Below, in pieces: positions 45,946 through 55,405 of a stretch of 64,000 nt of DNA. The DNA is from Gammaproteobacteria bacterium (GTDB lineage: Bacteria; Pseudomonadota; Gammaproteobacteria; VBWC01), in assembly GCA_023266115.1 (NCBI GenBank), contig JAHFRU010000002.1, positions 186,001 to 250,000 on the forward strand, in the 5' to 3' direction. Numbering within the stretch: position 1 is the stretch's first letter; each line of letters opens with the position of its first letter. The position numbers were made by a program, and so were the translations under genes. Below the pieces are notes generated by a model. That model had not been told where the DNA came from. It ran no database searches and saw only the letters and a list, made by a program, of their open reading frames with translations.

Positions 45946-47172
45946 ATGAGTCAGACGGCAGTAGCCAACAAGCGGGAACTGGAAAACGCGTTCCGGACCT
46001 TTAGTCAGATCTCGGAGCAGCTGGCCGCATCCTATTACGCGCTTGAAGAGCAGGTCGGGCAGCTGACCGCCGAGCTGGCGCACGCGCAGGACCAGCGTAT
46101 CCATCAGCTCACCGAGAAGGAGCGAATTGCCAATCGCCTCGAGCGTCTGCTCGATGCGTTACCGGCGGGCGTCGTTGTGCTGGACGGCCGCGGCATCGTG
46201 CGCGACGCCAACAGCGCCGCGCGCCGGCTGCTTGGCGAACCGTTACTCGGCCTTTTCTGGCTGGAAGTCATCAATCGCGCATTCTCATCGCGACTTGGCG
46301 ATTTCAATGAAGTCCTGCTGAAAGATGGCCGCGTCACGAGCATTTCGACCAACCCGCTCGGCAGCGAACCCGGTCAGATCGTTCTGCTCAATGACATCAC
46401 CGAAACCTGCTTATTGCAGGAAAAACTCGGCCGTCACCAGCGCCTGTCGGCAATGGGTGAAATGGCTGCATCGCTCGCTCACCAGATACGTACCCCGCTG
46501 GCATCGGCATTGCTGTACGCCGCCCAAACGGGCAGCGAGAAACTCGGTGGCGACCGGCGCAAGTGCCTGTCCGAAAGGCTGCTGGCCGGGCTGCGCCAGC
46601 TTGAACACATGGTCAACGACATGTTGCTGTTCGCGCGCGGTGGCGGTGCCGGTACCGACGCCATTGCCATCGACGGACTGCTGGGCGACCTGCAACAAAA
46701 CCTGGATACCTATTTGCGCGACGGCGTCTGCCGTTTCACCGCCGTGGACGAAACGCGGGGCGCAGTGTTGACCGGCAATCGCAACGCACTGATGGGTGCG
46801 TTGCAGAACCTGGTCATCAACGCGCTGCAGGCGGCTGACGGCAACGTCAGCGTCCAGGTAATTGCGGCGCGCAACACCGACAAGAGCGGTCAGCCGATCA
46901 TCGATATTTCTGTTACCGATAATGGTCCGGGTATCCCGGCCGAGGTGCGCGACAGAATTTTTGAACCGTTTTTTACCACCCGATCGCAGGGAACCGGGTT
47001 GGGACTGGCGGTCGTACAGGCGGTGGCGCACATGCACAACGGCGCGGTATGGATGACACCGGCGAACGGTGGCGGGGCGACATTTACCATCCGGGTGCCG
47101 TTCGTCGATGCGCACGCCGGTGGGGAAACGCAACTACTGGAATTATCTTACGCAGAGAGGAAGGTGGTATGA
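45946..47172 (+). CDS. fleS: FleS, flagellar sensor histidine kinase
   Basis: 408 residues, cytoplasmic, with no membrane segment. An N-terminal coiled coil (SEQLAASYYALEEQVGQLTAEL) leads into a PAS-like domain (about 65-165). The HisKA region has SLAHQIRTPL with phospho-acceptor His179. The ATPase domain has NLVINALQAA (N box), DNGPGIP (G1), FEPFFTTRSQGTGLGL (F/G2). FleS phosphorylates FleR to turn on class III genes. The ATG at 45946 follows ribosome site GGAGCAGGGA. Its TGA overlaps the fleR ATG. Confidence 0.92.
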   Translation: MSQTAVANKRELENAFRTFSQISEQLAASYYALEEQVGQLTAELAHAQDQRIHQLTEKERIANRLERLLDALPAGVVVLDGRGIVRDANSAARRLLGEPLLGLFWLEVINRAFSSRLGDFNEVLLKDGRVTSISTNPLGSEPGQIVLLNDITETCLLQEKLGRHQRLSAMGEMAASLAHQIRTPLASALLYAAQTGSEKLGGDRRKCLSERLLAGLRQLEHMVNDMLLFARGGGAGTDAIAIDGLLGDLQQNLDTYLRDGVCRFTAVDETRGAVLTGNRNALMGALQNLVINALQAADGNVSVQVIAARNTDKSGQPIIDISVTDNGPGIPAEVRDRIFEPFFTTRSQGTGLGLAVVQAVAHMHNGAVWMTPANGGGATFTIRVPFVDAHAGGETQLLELSYAERKVV

Positions 47173-48545
47173 GCCAATGCACCGCTTTGGTAGTGGAAGA
47201 CGATTGCGCGCTGCGCGAGGCCTTGTGTGACACCCTGAAGCTGGCCGGTTACCAGGTTGCAGCCGCTGCCGACGGGATCGCCGCGCTCGATATGCTCGCG
47301 ACACGCCGCCGCGAAATCGGTGTCGTGGTAAGTGATGTCCAGATGCAGCCGATGGATGGCCATGCGCTGCTGAAGAAGATCAAGGCGCAATATCCGGATC
47401 TGCCGGTTCTGCTGATGACGGCGCACGGCACCATCCAGAAGGCGGTAGAGGCGATGCACGATGGCGCCGCCGATTATCTTGTCAAGCCGTTCGAGGCCGA
47501 GGTGCTGGTCAATATGGTCGAGCGGTTTGCGATCCACGACGACGGTGATGACGGCACGGCGATTGCCCGTGATCCGGTCAGTGTCGAGTTGTTTGCACTG
47601 GCGGGCCGGGTGGCGACCAGCGAGGCCACGGTGCTGATCACCGGCGAAAGCGGTGCAGGCAAGGAGGTGTTGGCACGTTACATTCACCGGCAGTCGACGC
47701 GCAGCGAAGGCGTATTTATCGCGATCAATTGCGCGGCGATTCCCGACAACATGCTGGAGGCAACGCTGTTCGGGTACGACAAAGGCGCGTTCACCGGTGC
47801 CTATGCAGCGTGCCCCGGCAAGTTCGAACAGGCACAGGGCGGCACGCTGCTTCTCGACGAAATATCCGAAATGAGTCTGGGTTTGCAGGCGAAGTTGCTG
47901 CGCGTGCTACAGGAGCGCGAGGTCGAGCGTCTGGGCAGCCGTAAAATGATTGCGCTTGACGTCCGCGTGCTCGCGACGTCGAACCGCAACCTCAAAAGCG
48001 AGGTCGCCGCCGGGCGTTTCCGCGAGGATTTGTTTTATCGCCTGAGTGTGTTCCCGTTGCATATGCCGCCATTGCGGGATCGTCCCGGGGACATCGTCGC
48101 GCTCGCGGAGCGGTCTATAGAAAAGGTCTGCCGCCATGCTGGTCAGCCGGTCCCGGTGTTATCCGACCTGGCGAAAGTGGCACTGCTTGGGCACCCGTGG
48201 CCCGGCAACGTGCGTGAACTGGACAATGTCATGCAGCGCGCGTTGATTGTCCGTAACGGCCAGTCGATTGAGGCGCAGAACTTGCATTTTGAAAGCACGG
48301 CACGGGCAACAACCATGCCGCAGGTGGAATCGCTGGTTGAGGTTACGCTGCCCGACAAGCTGGACGAGGACCTGAAAACCCACGAACAGCGGCTGATTCT
48401 CGAAGCGTTGCGCGCGGTTAACGGTAACCGGCAGGTGGCGGCCCGAAAGCTCGGCATCAGCCCGCGGACGCTGCGCTACAAGCTGTCACGCATGCGCGAC
48501 TCGGGGGTGCCAGTGCCCAAACGTTACGGACGCGAGTTTGCCTGA
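47169..48545 (+). CDS. fleR: FleR, sigma-54-dependent response regulator
   Basis: 458 residues. The receiver domain has VVEDD and VVVSDVQMQPMDG with phospho-acceptor Asp56, and Lys in YLVKPF. The AAA+ domain has GESGAGKE and GYDKGAFTGAY (GAFTGA from about residue 206). A Fis-type helix-turn-helix (NRQVAARKLGISPRTLRYKLSRM) is at the C-terminus. With FleS it activates hook and rod genes such as flgB and fliE. The start overlaps the fleS stop as ATGA. Confidence 0.93.
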   Translation: MSQCTALVVEDDCALREALCDTLKLAGYQVAAAADGIAALDMLATRRREIGVVVSDVQMQPMDGHALLKKIKAQYPDLPVLLMTAHGTIQKAVEAMHDGAADYLVKPFEAEVLVNMVERFAIHDDGDDGTAIARDPVSVELFALAGRVATSEATVLITGESGAGKEVLARYIHRQSTRSEGVFIAINCAAIPDNMLEATLFGYDKGAFTGAYAACPGKFEQAQGGTLLLDEISEMSLGLQAKLLRVLQEREVERLGSRKMIALDVRVLATSNRNLKSEVAAGRFREDLFYRLSVFPLHMPPLRDRPGDIVALAERSIEKVCRHAGQPVPVLSDLAKVALLGHPWPGNVRELDNVMQRALIVRNGQSIEAQNLHFESTARATTMPQVESLVEVTLPDKLDEDLKTHEQRLILEALRAVNGNRQVAARKLGISPRTLRYKLSRMRDSGVPVPKRYGREFA

Positions 48546-48596
48546 TCGGCAAACCCCGCACGCTACGATTCATTCGCGAACACAGGAAAGACAGTT

Positions 48597-48923
48597 ATGG
48601 AAATCAACGACGCCAACATCAATCAATTGCTTGGTCAGATGCGCGCGATGGAGGCGATGGCAAAGGCACAGCCTGCCGCGGGGCAGGGCGGCGCCTCGCA
48701 AACCGACTTTTCGTCCGTGCTGAAGGGCGCGATAGACAAGGTGAATGAAACGCAACAGGCGGCGGGTACGCTTGCCGCGGCGTTCGAGGCCGGTGACTCG
48801 CAGGTCGACATGACCGAAGTGATGCTGGCGTTGCAGAAGGCGAGCCTGTCATTTCAGGCGATGACGCAGGTGCGCAACCGGATAATCGGTGCGTATCAGG
48901 ACGTCATGGGCATGCCGATCTGA
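48597..48923 (+). CDS. fliE: FliE, MS-ring to rod junction protein
   Basis: A 108-residue protein with the FliE C-terminus: FSSVLKGAIDKVNETQQAAGTLAAAFEAGDSQVDMTEVMLALQKASLSFQAMTQVRNRIIGAYQDVMGM. It joins FliF to FlgB. The ATG is preceded by GGAAAG. No sigma-54 site with correct spacing was found in the 51 bases before it or at the end of fleR. Confidence 0.95.
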   Translation: MEINDANINQLLGQMRAMEAMAKAQPAAGQGGASQTDFSSVLKGAIDKVNETQQAAGTLAAAFEAGDSQVDMTEVMLALQKASLSFQAMTQVRNRIIGAYQDVMGMPI

Positions 48924-48987
48924 CGTATCACCGGATGTGCCGATGGCACGTATATGGTTGCGAATCTGATGGAGGTTTAACCGGTTT

Positions 48988-50592
48988 ATGGCGCTGGTAG
49001 ACACAGAAAAAATGGGCGTGGTCGGGCAGGGATTCAATCAACTGCCGGTGCTGCGGCAGCTCGGTCTGTTCATCGGGCTGGCTGCCAGTATCGCCGTCGG
49101 CGTAACTGCGGTGATGTGGGCGTGGACGCCGGACTATCGCACGCTGTACAGCAACCTCACCGAAAAAGACGTCGGTATGGTGGCCGACGGTTTGGCAAAA
49201 GCCGGTGTCTCATACAAGATGGGTGGCGACGGTGGCACCGTGCTGGTACCCGCCGGCGAAGTGCACAACGCGCGCTTGAAGCTGGCCGCGATGGGCCTGC
49301 CGAAAGGCACCGGTACCGGTTTCGAGATACTCGAGGAAGACAGCGGTTTCGGCACCAGTCAGTTCCTCGAAAACGCCCGCTACCAGCATGCGCTGGAGGG
49401 CGAACTGTCGCGCACTATCTCCGCCATGACGAATGTACAGGGCGCGCGCGTGCACATCGCCGTACCGAAGCAATCGTCATTCGTCCGCGAACCAAAAAAG
49501 ACCAGCGCATCGGTGCTGGTGAATGTCTATCCGGGGCGGGAGCTGGATGACGGCCAGGTCGGGGCCATCGTGCATCTGGTTGCGGCCAGCGTGCCGAATC
49601 TTGAGGCCGGCGGCGTCACCGTCGTGGATCAAAGCGGCCGTCTGCTGAATTCGTCGGAAACGTCGAACGATGTGCGGATCACGGCCAACCAGTTTACCTA
49701 CCAGAAAAGTCTGGAAAGCTATTACAGCAAACGCATCGAATCGATACTGTCGCCGATCGTCGGTATAGGCGGCGTCAAGGCACAGGTCGTTGCCGATATC
49801 GACTTTACCGTGACCGAGCAGACCCAGGAGTCGTTTAATCCCGAGACCCCGTCGGTGCGCAGCGAACAGGTGATGGAGGAGAATGGTCGCGGTGCGCAGG
49901 GCGTTGGCGGTGTACCGGGTGCGCTGTCCAACCAGCCGCCGCAGGCGGGAACCCCGGCACCCGCACCCGCCGGCACGTCGCTGACGACGCCGCCGTCGAC
50001 GACGCGCCGTTCGACGCGCAATTTCGAGCTCGACAAGACCATCAGCCATACGCGCCAGGCGAGCGGCAAGGTCCAGCGCCTGTCGATCGCAGTGGTCGTC
50101 GATGACCAGCAAAAGGTCGACGAAAATGGCGAGGTCGCCCGCACGCCGCATGCGCCGGAAGAGATCGAACGCATGACCAACCTCGTCAAGGAGGCGGTCG
50201 GTTTCAGCGAGACACGCGGCGATACGATCAACGTGATCAACAAGTCGTTTGCCATCCCGCCGCCGGCGGGACCGTTACCCGAGATACCGTTGCTTGAGCG
50301 GGCGTGGGTGCCGTCAGCGATAAAAGTTGGGCTCGCCGGTGTGCTGATCCTGGTGGTGATGTTCGGTGTGCTGAAACCGATATTGACCGAACTGGCCGCC
50401 AAAGGCGTGGCGTTCAAGAGTACGGCCCCGCAAACGGGCGAGCTGGCGCTGGCCGGCGGCGAGCCGCGGGTGGCGATCGCGGCGCCGACACTCCAGCAGA
50501 ATAATCTGACGACGGCCAAGACCATGGCGACGCAGGAACCGGCGCGCGTCGCGCAGGTGGTCAAGAACTGGGTAGAGAACGATGCCGGTTAA
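48988..50592 (+). CDS. fliF: FliF, flagellar MS-ring protein
   Basis: 534 residues. Two membrane helices (LGLFIGLAASIAVGVTAVMWAW near residue 25 and AIKVGLAGVLILVVMFGVLKPIL near 445) flank the periplasmic part. That part has the YscJ/FliF ring-building domain, including YSNLTEKDVGMVADGLAKAGV and GFEILEEDSGFGTSQFLENARYQHALEGELSRTI, and a Pro/Thr-rich loop near 310-330. The C-terminus binds FliG. A GGAGG ribosome site precedes the ATG. Its stop lies 11 bases inside fliG. Confidence 0.95.
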   Translation: MALVDTEKMGVVGQGFNQLPVLRQLGLFIGLAASIAVGVTAVMWAWTPDYRTLYSNLTEKDVGMVADGLAKAGVSYKMGGDGGTVLVPAGEVHNARLKLAAMGLPKGTGTGFEILEEDSGFGTSQFLENARYQHALEGELSRTISAMTNVQGARVHIAVPKQSSFVREPKKTSASVLVNVYPGRELDDGQVGAIVHLVAASVPNLEAGGVTVVDQSGRLLNSSETSNDVRITANQFTYQKSLESYYSKRIESILSPIVGIGGVKAQVVADIDFTVTEQTQESFNPETPSVRSEQVMEENGRGAQGVGGVPGALSNQPPQAGTPAPAPAGTSLTTPPSTTRRSTRNFELDKTISHTRQASGKVQRLSIAVVVDDQQKVDENGEVARTPHAPEEIERMTNLVKEAVGFSETRGDTINVINKSFAIPPPAGPLPEIPLLERAWVPSAIKVGLAGVLILVVMFGVLKPILTELAAKGVAFKSTAPQTGELALAGGEPRVAIAAPTLQQNNLTTAKTMATQEPARVAQVVKNWVENDAG

Positions 50593-51592
50593 GGACAATA
50601 TCAGCCCGGGTCTGCAAAAGGCCGCGATACTGCTGATGGCCATCGGCGAGCAGGAAGCTGCCGAGATCATGAAGCACATGGAGCCGCGAGAGGTGCAAAA
50701 ACTCGGTTCGGCCATGTCGCGCCTGAGAAACATCGCGAAGGAAGAGGTCGATTCGGTCATTAACAGCTTTGTCGACACGGTCGAGCGGCAGGCATCGATC
50801 GGGCACCAGTCCGATGAATACGTGCGATCGGTCATCGCCAAGGCGCTGGGCGAAGAGAAGGGAGAGGCGATTACCGATCGTATCCTGAGTCATTCGACGG
50901 TATCGGGTCTGGAGCAGCTCAAGTGGCTGGACGCCCGGACCGTTGCCGGCATACTCGCCAACGAGCATCGGCAGATTGTTGCGATTGTGCTTTCCTATCT
51001 GGAAAGCGATCAGGCCGCCGGGGTGCTGGCGCATTTTCCCGATGACGCGCGTCACGAGGTCATTATGCGCATCGCGACGCTGGATGCCGTGCATCCGGCC
51101 GCGATCGAGGAACTGAATCGGATCATGGAAACCCAGTTCGCCACCGACAAGTTCGCGCCGGCATCGTCATATGGCGGCCTCAAGACAGCGGCCGATGTGC
51201 TGAATTATCTCGACGTTTCTAGTCTGGAAGCGATTATAGCCAAGATCAAGGAAATGGAACCGGATCTTGGCGCGCAGCTCGAAGACCTGATGTTTGTGTT
51301 CGAGGATCTGATGGATGTCGACGATCGCGGTATCCAGGCGCTGATGCGTGAGATATCGACCGATGCGCTGGTCATCGCGCTGAAGGGCACCAGCGACGGC
51401 ATCAAACAAAAGATCTTCGCCAACATGTCGAAACGCGCCGCCGAGATGCTGCGCGAGGATCTCGAGGCAAAAGGCCCGGTCAAGGTCAGCGAAGTCGAGC
51501 TCGCCCAGAAGGAAATCATTGCCGTGGCACGGCGTCTGGCGGAGTCCGGCGAGATCTCGCTCGGCGGCAAGGGCGGCGAGGAATATGTCTAA
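50582..51592 (+). CDS. fliG: FliG, flagellar motor switch protein
   Basis: 336 residues. The N-terminal part has QKAAILLMAIGEQEAAEIMKHMEPREVQKLG, the middle domain has EHRQIVAIVLSYLESDQAAGVL, and the C-terminal charged torque helix is within TDALVIALKGTSDGIKQKIFANMSKRAAEMLREDL. FliG couples the MS-ring to the stator and sets rotation direction. The start lies inside the fliF end (11-base overlap), suggesting coupling. Confidence 0.96.
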   Translation: MPVKDNISPGLQKAAILLMAIGEQEAAEIMKHMEPREVQKLGSAMSRLRNIAKEEVDSVINSFVDTVERQASIGHQSDEYVRSVIAKALGEEKGEAITDRILSHSTVSGLEQLKWLDARTVAGILANEHRQIVAIVLSYLESDQAAGVLAHFPDDARHEVIMRIATLDAVHPAAIEELNRIMETQFATDKFAPASSYGGLKTAADVLNYLDVSSLEAIIAKIKEMEPDLGAQLEDLMFVFEDLMDVDDRGIQALMREISTDALVIALKGTSDGIKQKIFANMSKRAAEMLREDLEAKGPVKVSEVELAQKEIIAVARRLAESGEISLGGKGGEEYV

Positions 51593-52208
51593 GATCATCT
51601 CGGCGGAGTCGCTGCAATCTTCCCTGCGCTCCGAAACGCCGGTGGTGATCGGTGCGGCGCGCGCGGCGCTGGCGGGCGCCGGTGCGGCAATGCAGAGCCG
51701 GCTGGAAGAACGCGAGAGGCAGGCGTATCAGGAAGGCCTGAAACGCGGTCACAAGGACGGTCTTCACGCCGGCCTGCGCGAAGCGGCGCAGGCAATGGGG
51801 CCGCTCGTCGCGGCACTGCAGCAGCCGCTGGCGAATATTGATGAACAACTTGAAGTGCAACTGGTCGAGCTGACGCTGGCGATCGCGCGGCAGCTGATCC
51901 GGCGCGAGATCAAGCTGGAACCGGGACAGATTGTCGCCGTTATTCGGGAATCGCTGGCGGCGTTGCCGGCGGCCTCGCCACGTTCACGTATTGTCTTGCA
52001 TCCCGACGATCTGGCGCTCGCGCGCGAGGCAATATCCGGTCTGGATTCCAGTGACGCGATGCAGTGGCAGGAAGATGCGTCGTTGACGCGCGGTGGCTGC
52101 CGGGTAATCACCGATATCTCTGAGGTGGACGCTACGGTCGAGGCACGTATCGCCGCCGTGGCAGCGCGGCTGCTGGGCGGTGAGCGCGAATCCGATGGCG
52201 ATAAATAA
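51585..52208 (+). CDS. fliH: FliH, negative regulator of the export ATPase FliI
   Basis: 207 residues. A region with small-residue repeats ([13 protein letters not shown], then [20 protein letters not shown], the GxxxG-like stretch of FliH) is followed by the ATPase-binding C-terminal part ([24 protein letters not shown] and [13 protein letters not shown]). It overlaps fliG by 8 bases and fliI by 14, so the three are translated together. The longer open frame from 51519 runs inside fliG and is not used. Confidence 0.91.
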   Translation: MSKIISAESLQSSLRSETPVVIGAARAALAGAGAAMQSRLEERERQAYQEGLKRGHKDGLHAGLREAAQAMGPLVAALQQPLANIDEQLEVQLVELTLAIARQLIRREIKLEPGQIVAVIRESLAALPAASPRSRIVLHPDDLALAREAISGLDSSDAMQWQEDASLTRGGCRVITDISEVDATVEARIAAVAARLLGGERESDGDK

Positions 52209-53571
52209 ACCGGACCGGCTGGCGCGTATCGGCACGTCGCTTGATGAACGTCGGGCATTGTTGAATGACGCGCCGCCACCGGTGGTTGCCGGAAAACTCA
52301 CCCGTATGGTCGGGCTGACACTCGAGGCCGTCGGGTGCCAGGCGCCGGTCGGCGGGCGTTGCCAGATCATCGGTAGCAACGGCGTGCCGATCGAGGCGGA
52401 AGTGGTCGGTTTTGCCAGCGATAAAATCTTTCTGATGCCGACCGGCGACATACGCGGCCTGGTGCCCAATGCCCGCGTGGTTCCCACCGGGCGGGTATAC
52501 GAGGCGCTGGTCGGTGACGCATTGCTCGGACGGGTCGTCGACGGGGCATGCCATCCGCTGGACGGCAAGGGCCCGTTGCGCCTGACCGATACAGTGCCGA
52601 TTAACGGCGTGCCGATCAATCCGCTGGCCCGCCGGCGTATCGATGAACCGCTGGATGTCGGCGTGCGGGCGATCAACGCGTTGTTGACGATCGGCCGCGG
52701 CCAGCGCATGGGATTGTTCTCCGGCAGCGGCGTCGGCAAGAGCGTGCTGCTCGGCATGATGACGCGCTATACCAACGCCGATGTCATCGTCGTCGGCCTG
52801 ATCGGCGAACGCGGCCGGGAGGTCAAGGAATTTATTGAAAACAGCCTCGGCGCCGAGGGTCTGAAGCGTTCTATTGTGGTAGCGACGCCGGCCGATCATC
52901 CACCGTTGCTGCGTTTGCATGGCGGCATGCTGGCGACGAGTATCGCCGAGTATTTTCGTGACCGCGGCAAACATGTGTTGTTGCTGATGGATTCGCTGAC
53001 GCGTTATGCGCAGGCGCAACGCGAGATCGGTCTGGCCATCGGCGAGCCGCCTGCGACCAAGGGCTATCCGCCGTCGGCGTTCGCCAGGTTGCCGCAGCTG
53101 GTCGAACGCGCCGGTAACGGCAATACGCGCGGCGGCTCGATCACCGGTATCTATACGGTGCTGACTGAAGGCGATGATCAACAGGACCCGATAGCCGATG
53201 CCGCGCGTGCCGTGCTGGACGGCCATATCGTGTTGTCGCGGCGGCTGGCGGACAACGGGCACTATCCGGCGATCGATATCGAGGCATCGATCAGCCGGTC
53301 GATGGTGCATGTCACCAGCCCGGACCATCAACGGCTCGCGCGGCATTTCAAGCAGGTTTATTCCAGCTACGAAAGCAACCGCGACCTGATCAGCGTCGGC
53401 GCCTATGCAAAAGGCAGCGACGCGCGCATCGACGAGGCCATCGAACATCACCCGCGCTTGATGCATTTTCTGCGACAGGACATGGACGAACCGGTTGACT
53501 ATGAACAGAGCATCGGCGGACTGGCGCGGCTGATGGAACAGCGCGGTCCGACCGAGCTGGTCAAGCAGTAG
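52195..53571 (+). CDS. fliI: FliI, flagellar type III export ATPase
   Basis: 458 residues of the F1-beta-like ATPase family. Walker A is SGSGVGKS at residues 176-183, Walker B lies in [18 protein letters not shown], and the export-ATPase stretch [25 protein letters not shown] is present. It energises export of rod, hook and filament subunits with FliH and FliJ. The ATG at 52195 has ribosome site GGTGAG; a GTG at 52180 is a weaker alternative. Confidence 0.95.
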   Translation: MAINKPDRLARIGTSLDERRALLNDAPPPVVAGKLTRMVGLTLEAVGCQAPVGGRCQIIGSNGVPIEAEVVGFASDKIFLMPTGDIRGLVPNARVVPTGRVYEALVGDALLGRVVDGACHPLDGKGPLRLTDTVPINGVPINPLARRRIDEPLDVGVRAINALLTIGRGQRMGLFSGSGVGKSVLLGMMTRYTNADVIVVGLIGERGREVKEFIENSLGAEGLKRSIVVATPADHPPLLRLHGGMLATSIAEYFRDRGKHVLLLMDSLTRYAQAQREIGLAIGEPPATKGYPPSAFARLPQLVERAGNGNTRGGSITGIYTVLTEGDDQQDPIADAARAVLDGHIVLSRRLADNGHYPAIDIEASISRSMVHVTSPDHQRLARHFKQVYSSYESNRDLISVGAYAKGSDARIDEAIEHHPRLMHFLRQDMDEPVDYEQSIGGLARLMEQRGPTELVKQ

Positions 53572-53601
53572 TCCGGTATCTACGAGTGGATGTAGCCCGG
53601 T

Positions 53602-54060
53602 ATGATAAAGAAATCGAAGCGATTGCAGCCGGTGGCCAACCTGGCGGGCACACGCGAACGCGACGCGGCACGCGCGCTCGGCGACGCGCAGCGCATCCTC
53701 AAGGAACACGAGGAGCGGTTGGGTGAGTTGCTGGATTACCAGGCGCAGTATCGTCAACAGTTTCATGATGCCGGCAGCGCGGGGTTCGCGGCACAGCGGC
53801 TCAACGACTATCAGGCGTTTTTGACGCGGCTGAAGGAAGGCATCCGGCACCAGACGACGCGCATACAACTGGCGCGGCTCACCGTCGAAAAGCGCAAGGG
53901 CGAATGGATGGAGGCGCGCAGCCGTGCGCAGGCGATGAACAAGGTGGTCGAGCGTCACGTCAGTCACGAGAAATATCACGAAGACCGCCAGGATCAGCTC
54001 GAAACCGACGAGCAGGCGCGGGTCGTCACCAACGGCCGTCACGATCCGTTGCCGGACTAG
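53602..54060 (+). CDS. fliJ: FliJ, flagellar export coiled-coil protein
   Basis: 152 residues, almost wholly helical and charged. The N-terminal KSKRLQPVANLAGTRERDAARALGDAQRIL and C-terminal EKRKGEWMEARSRAQAMNKVVERHVSHEKYHEDRQDQLETDE are typical of FliJ, the stalk that couples FliI to FlhA. It follows fliI by 30 bases. The stop is followed by the fliK promoter. Confidence 0.88.
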   Translation: MIKKSKRLQPVANLAGTRERDAARALGDAQRILKEHEERLGELLDYQAQYRQQFHDAGSAGFAAQRLNDYQAFLTRLKEGIRHQTTRIQLARLTVEKRKGEWMEARSRAQAMNKVVERHVSHEKYHEDRQDQLETDEQARVVTNGRHDPLPD

Positions 54061-54095
54061 CCAGCAGCGAACGGGCGACGCGCAGTCCGCCTGGC

Positions 54096-54111
54096 TGGCA
54101 CACGGATTGCT
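54096..54111 (+). promoter_or_regulatory. Sigma-54 promoter of fliK
   Basis: TGGCAC-N5-TTGCT is a perfect match to the sigma-54 consensus. It lies 54 bases before the fliK GTG, in the 105-base gap after fliJ. Confidence 0.86.
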
Positions 54112-54165
54112 CTGTTACTGGCAAAGCCCGGGAACTAATCGCCCGGAGTTACCAGGAAAGAGAGC

Positions 54166-55335
54166 GTGAGTCAGGACATGCCCAGCGTTTTACCGGCCAC
54201 CGTTAATGCCACGGCGAATCCCGCGGCACTGACGGCAACGCCACAAAATCAGCCAGTTGGCGCGCAGAACATCTTCGCCAACCTGCTGGTTGCGCAGTTC
54301 AAGGAACGCGGGTTGATGCTGGGCGGAACGCAGACGCTGAATCTCGATCAGCTTGTCCAGCCCGGGCAAGCGTTGCCGCAAGGCGGCAAGGCATTGCCGG
54401 ATTCGTTGCCGGTTAGCGACGATCTGATGCAGATGCTGGAGGCCGCCAACTCCGCCGATTCGTTGCCGGCGAAGAGGGTCGGCACCGACGACGCGAAGAT
54501 CCCCGGGAACATGCTGGACGTGGCATTGCGCACGGCGATCGGTGTGACGCTGGCGGATAAACCGGCCGCACCAGCCGTGACGCTCGCCGATACCGATATC
54601 GATATACGCTTGCCCACGGTGCCCATGGTCCGGGACAACGCACTTGTCGGTAACAACCTGCTGCCGCCATTGAGCGACACGGCACTGCTCAATCAGATGA
54701 CCAACGCGAACAAGCCGGGTGCGCCGCTTGCCGCGGTCATCCCGTTCGATCAGTTGCCGGAGTTGCTTGCGCAAAGACTCGCGACCAAATTGAACGGTGC
54801 GCCGGCGATCACATCGGCGATTGGCGGCCAGCACACCGGTAACATGTTCAGCCAGCTTGCCGGGGCCTCACCGCCCCTGTCTGCACAGGTACCGGCGCAG
54901 TCCGTGTTCGTACCGGTCGATCATGCCGACTGGGGTCATGAGCTCGGCGACCGTGTCCGCTGGCTGGTTACGCAAAACGTGCAGACCGCCGACATCCGTC
55001 TGAACCCGCCGGAACTTGGTCCGGTGCGGGTCCATATATCGATAGACCAGGGCCAGGTCAGCGTGACGTTTACCTCTCACCATGCGCAGGTACGCGACGC
55101 ACTGCAATCAGCGATGACGAATCTCGGTGACCTGTTGGCGGAAAGCGGTCTGAATCTGGCCGAGGGCAACGTCGCTGACCAGTCGCCGGGACAGCAAAAC
55201 GGTGCCGAAAACGAACCTATCGAGGAGTTCGATGCGGTGACGGGTAACGACGGTTCTACGCTGGCCGGAGTCTGGCGCGGGGAAGGGATGGCGCGGGTAA
55301 TGGCGGGCCGGGGGCTGATCGATCAATATGTGTAG
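54166..55335 (+). CDS. fliK: FliK, hook-length control protein
   Basis: 389 residues. The N-terminal two-thirds is low-complexity, rich in Ala, Asn, Leu and Pro, as in molecular-ruler FliK proteins. The C-terminal domain (about 250-330) is conserved: WGHELGDRVRWLVTQNVQTADIRLNPPELGPVRVHISIDQGQVSVTFTSHHAQVRDALQSAMTNLGDLLAESGLNL. It triggers the FlhB export switch when the hook is finished. The start is GTG at 54166 behind AGGAAAG; an ATG four codons later is the alternative. Confidence 0.92.
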   Translation: MSQDMPSVLPATVNATANPAALTATPQNQPVGAQNIFANLLVAQFKERGLMLGGTQTLNLDQLVQPGQALPQGGKALPDSLPVSDDLMQMLEAANSADSLPAKRVGTDDAKIPGNMLDVALRTAIGVTLADKPAAPAVTLADTDIDIRLPTVPMVRDNALVGNNLLPPLSDTALLNQMTNANKPGAPLAAVIPFDQLPELLAQRLATKLNGAPAITSAIGGQHTGNMFSQLAGASPPLSAQVPAQSVFVPVDHADWGHELGDRVRWLVTQNVQTADIRLNPPELGPVRVHISIDQGQVSVTFTSHHAQVRDALQSAMTNLGDLLAESGLNLAEGNVADQSPGQQNGAENEPIEEFDAVTGNDGSTLAGVWRGEGMARVMAGRGLIDQYV

Positions 55336-55368
55336 CGGGCGGGAACCGGCTGCCGGGGTCGCCCGGAA

Positions 55369-55395
55369 TAAATAATAGAATAACCGTGCCGCTAA
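55369..55395 (+). promoter_or_regulatory. Sigma-28 promoter of the chemoreceptor gene
   Basis: TAAA-N15-GCCGCTAA, one base off consensus with exact spacing. The -10 box ends only ten bases before the annotated ATG at 55406 and overlaps the AAAGGG ribosome site, so a transcript from here would be almost leaderless or would use a later start. Confidence 0.78.
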
Positions 55396-55405
55396 AGGGC
55401 ATTAC

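Noticed and set aside
52132-54042. Open frame of 636 codons on the minus strand opposite fliI and fliJ
   Set aside because: It lies wholly antisense to well-supported fliI and fliJ, its residue make-up (His/Arg/Gln-rich) is that of a GC-rich shadow frame, and it has no recognisable motif.
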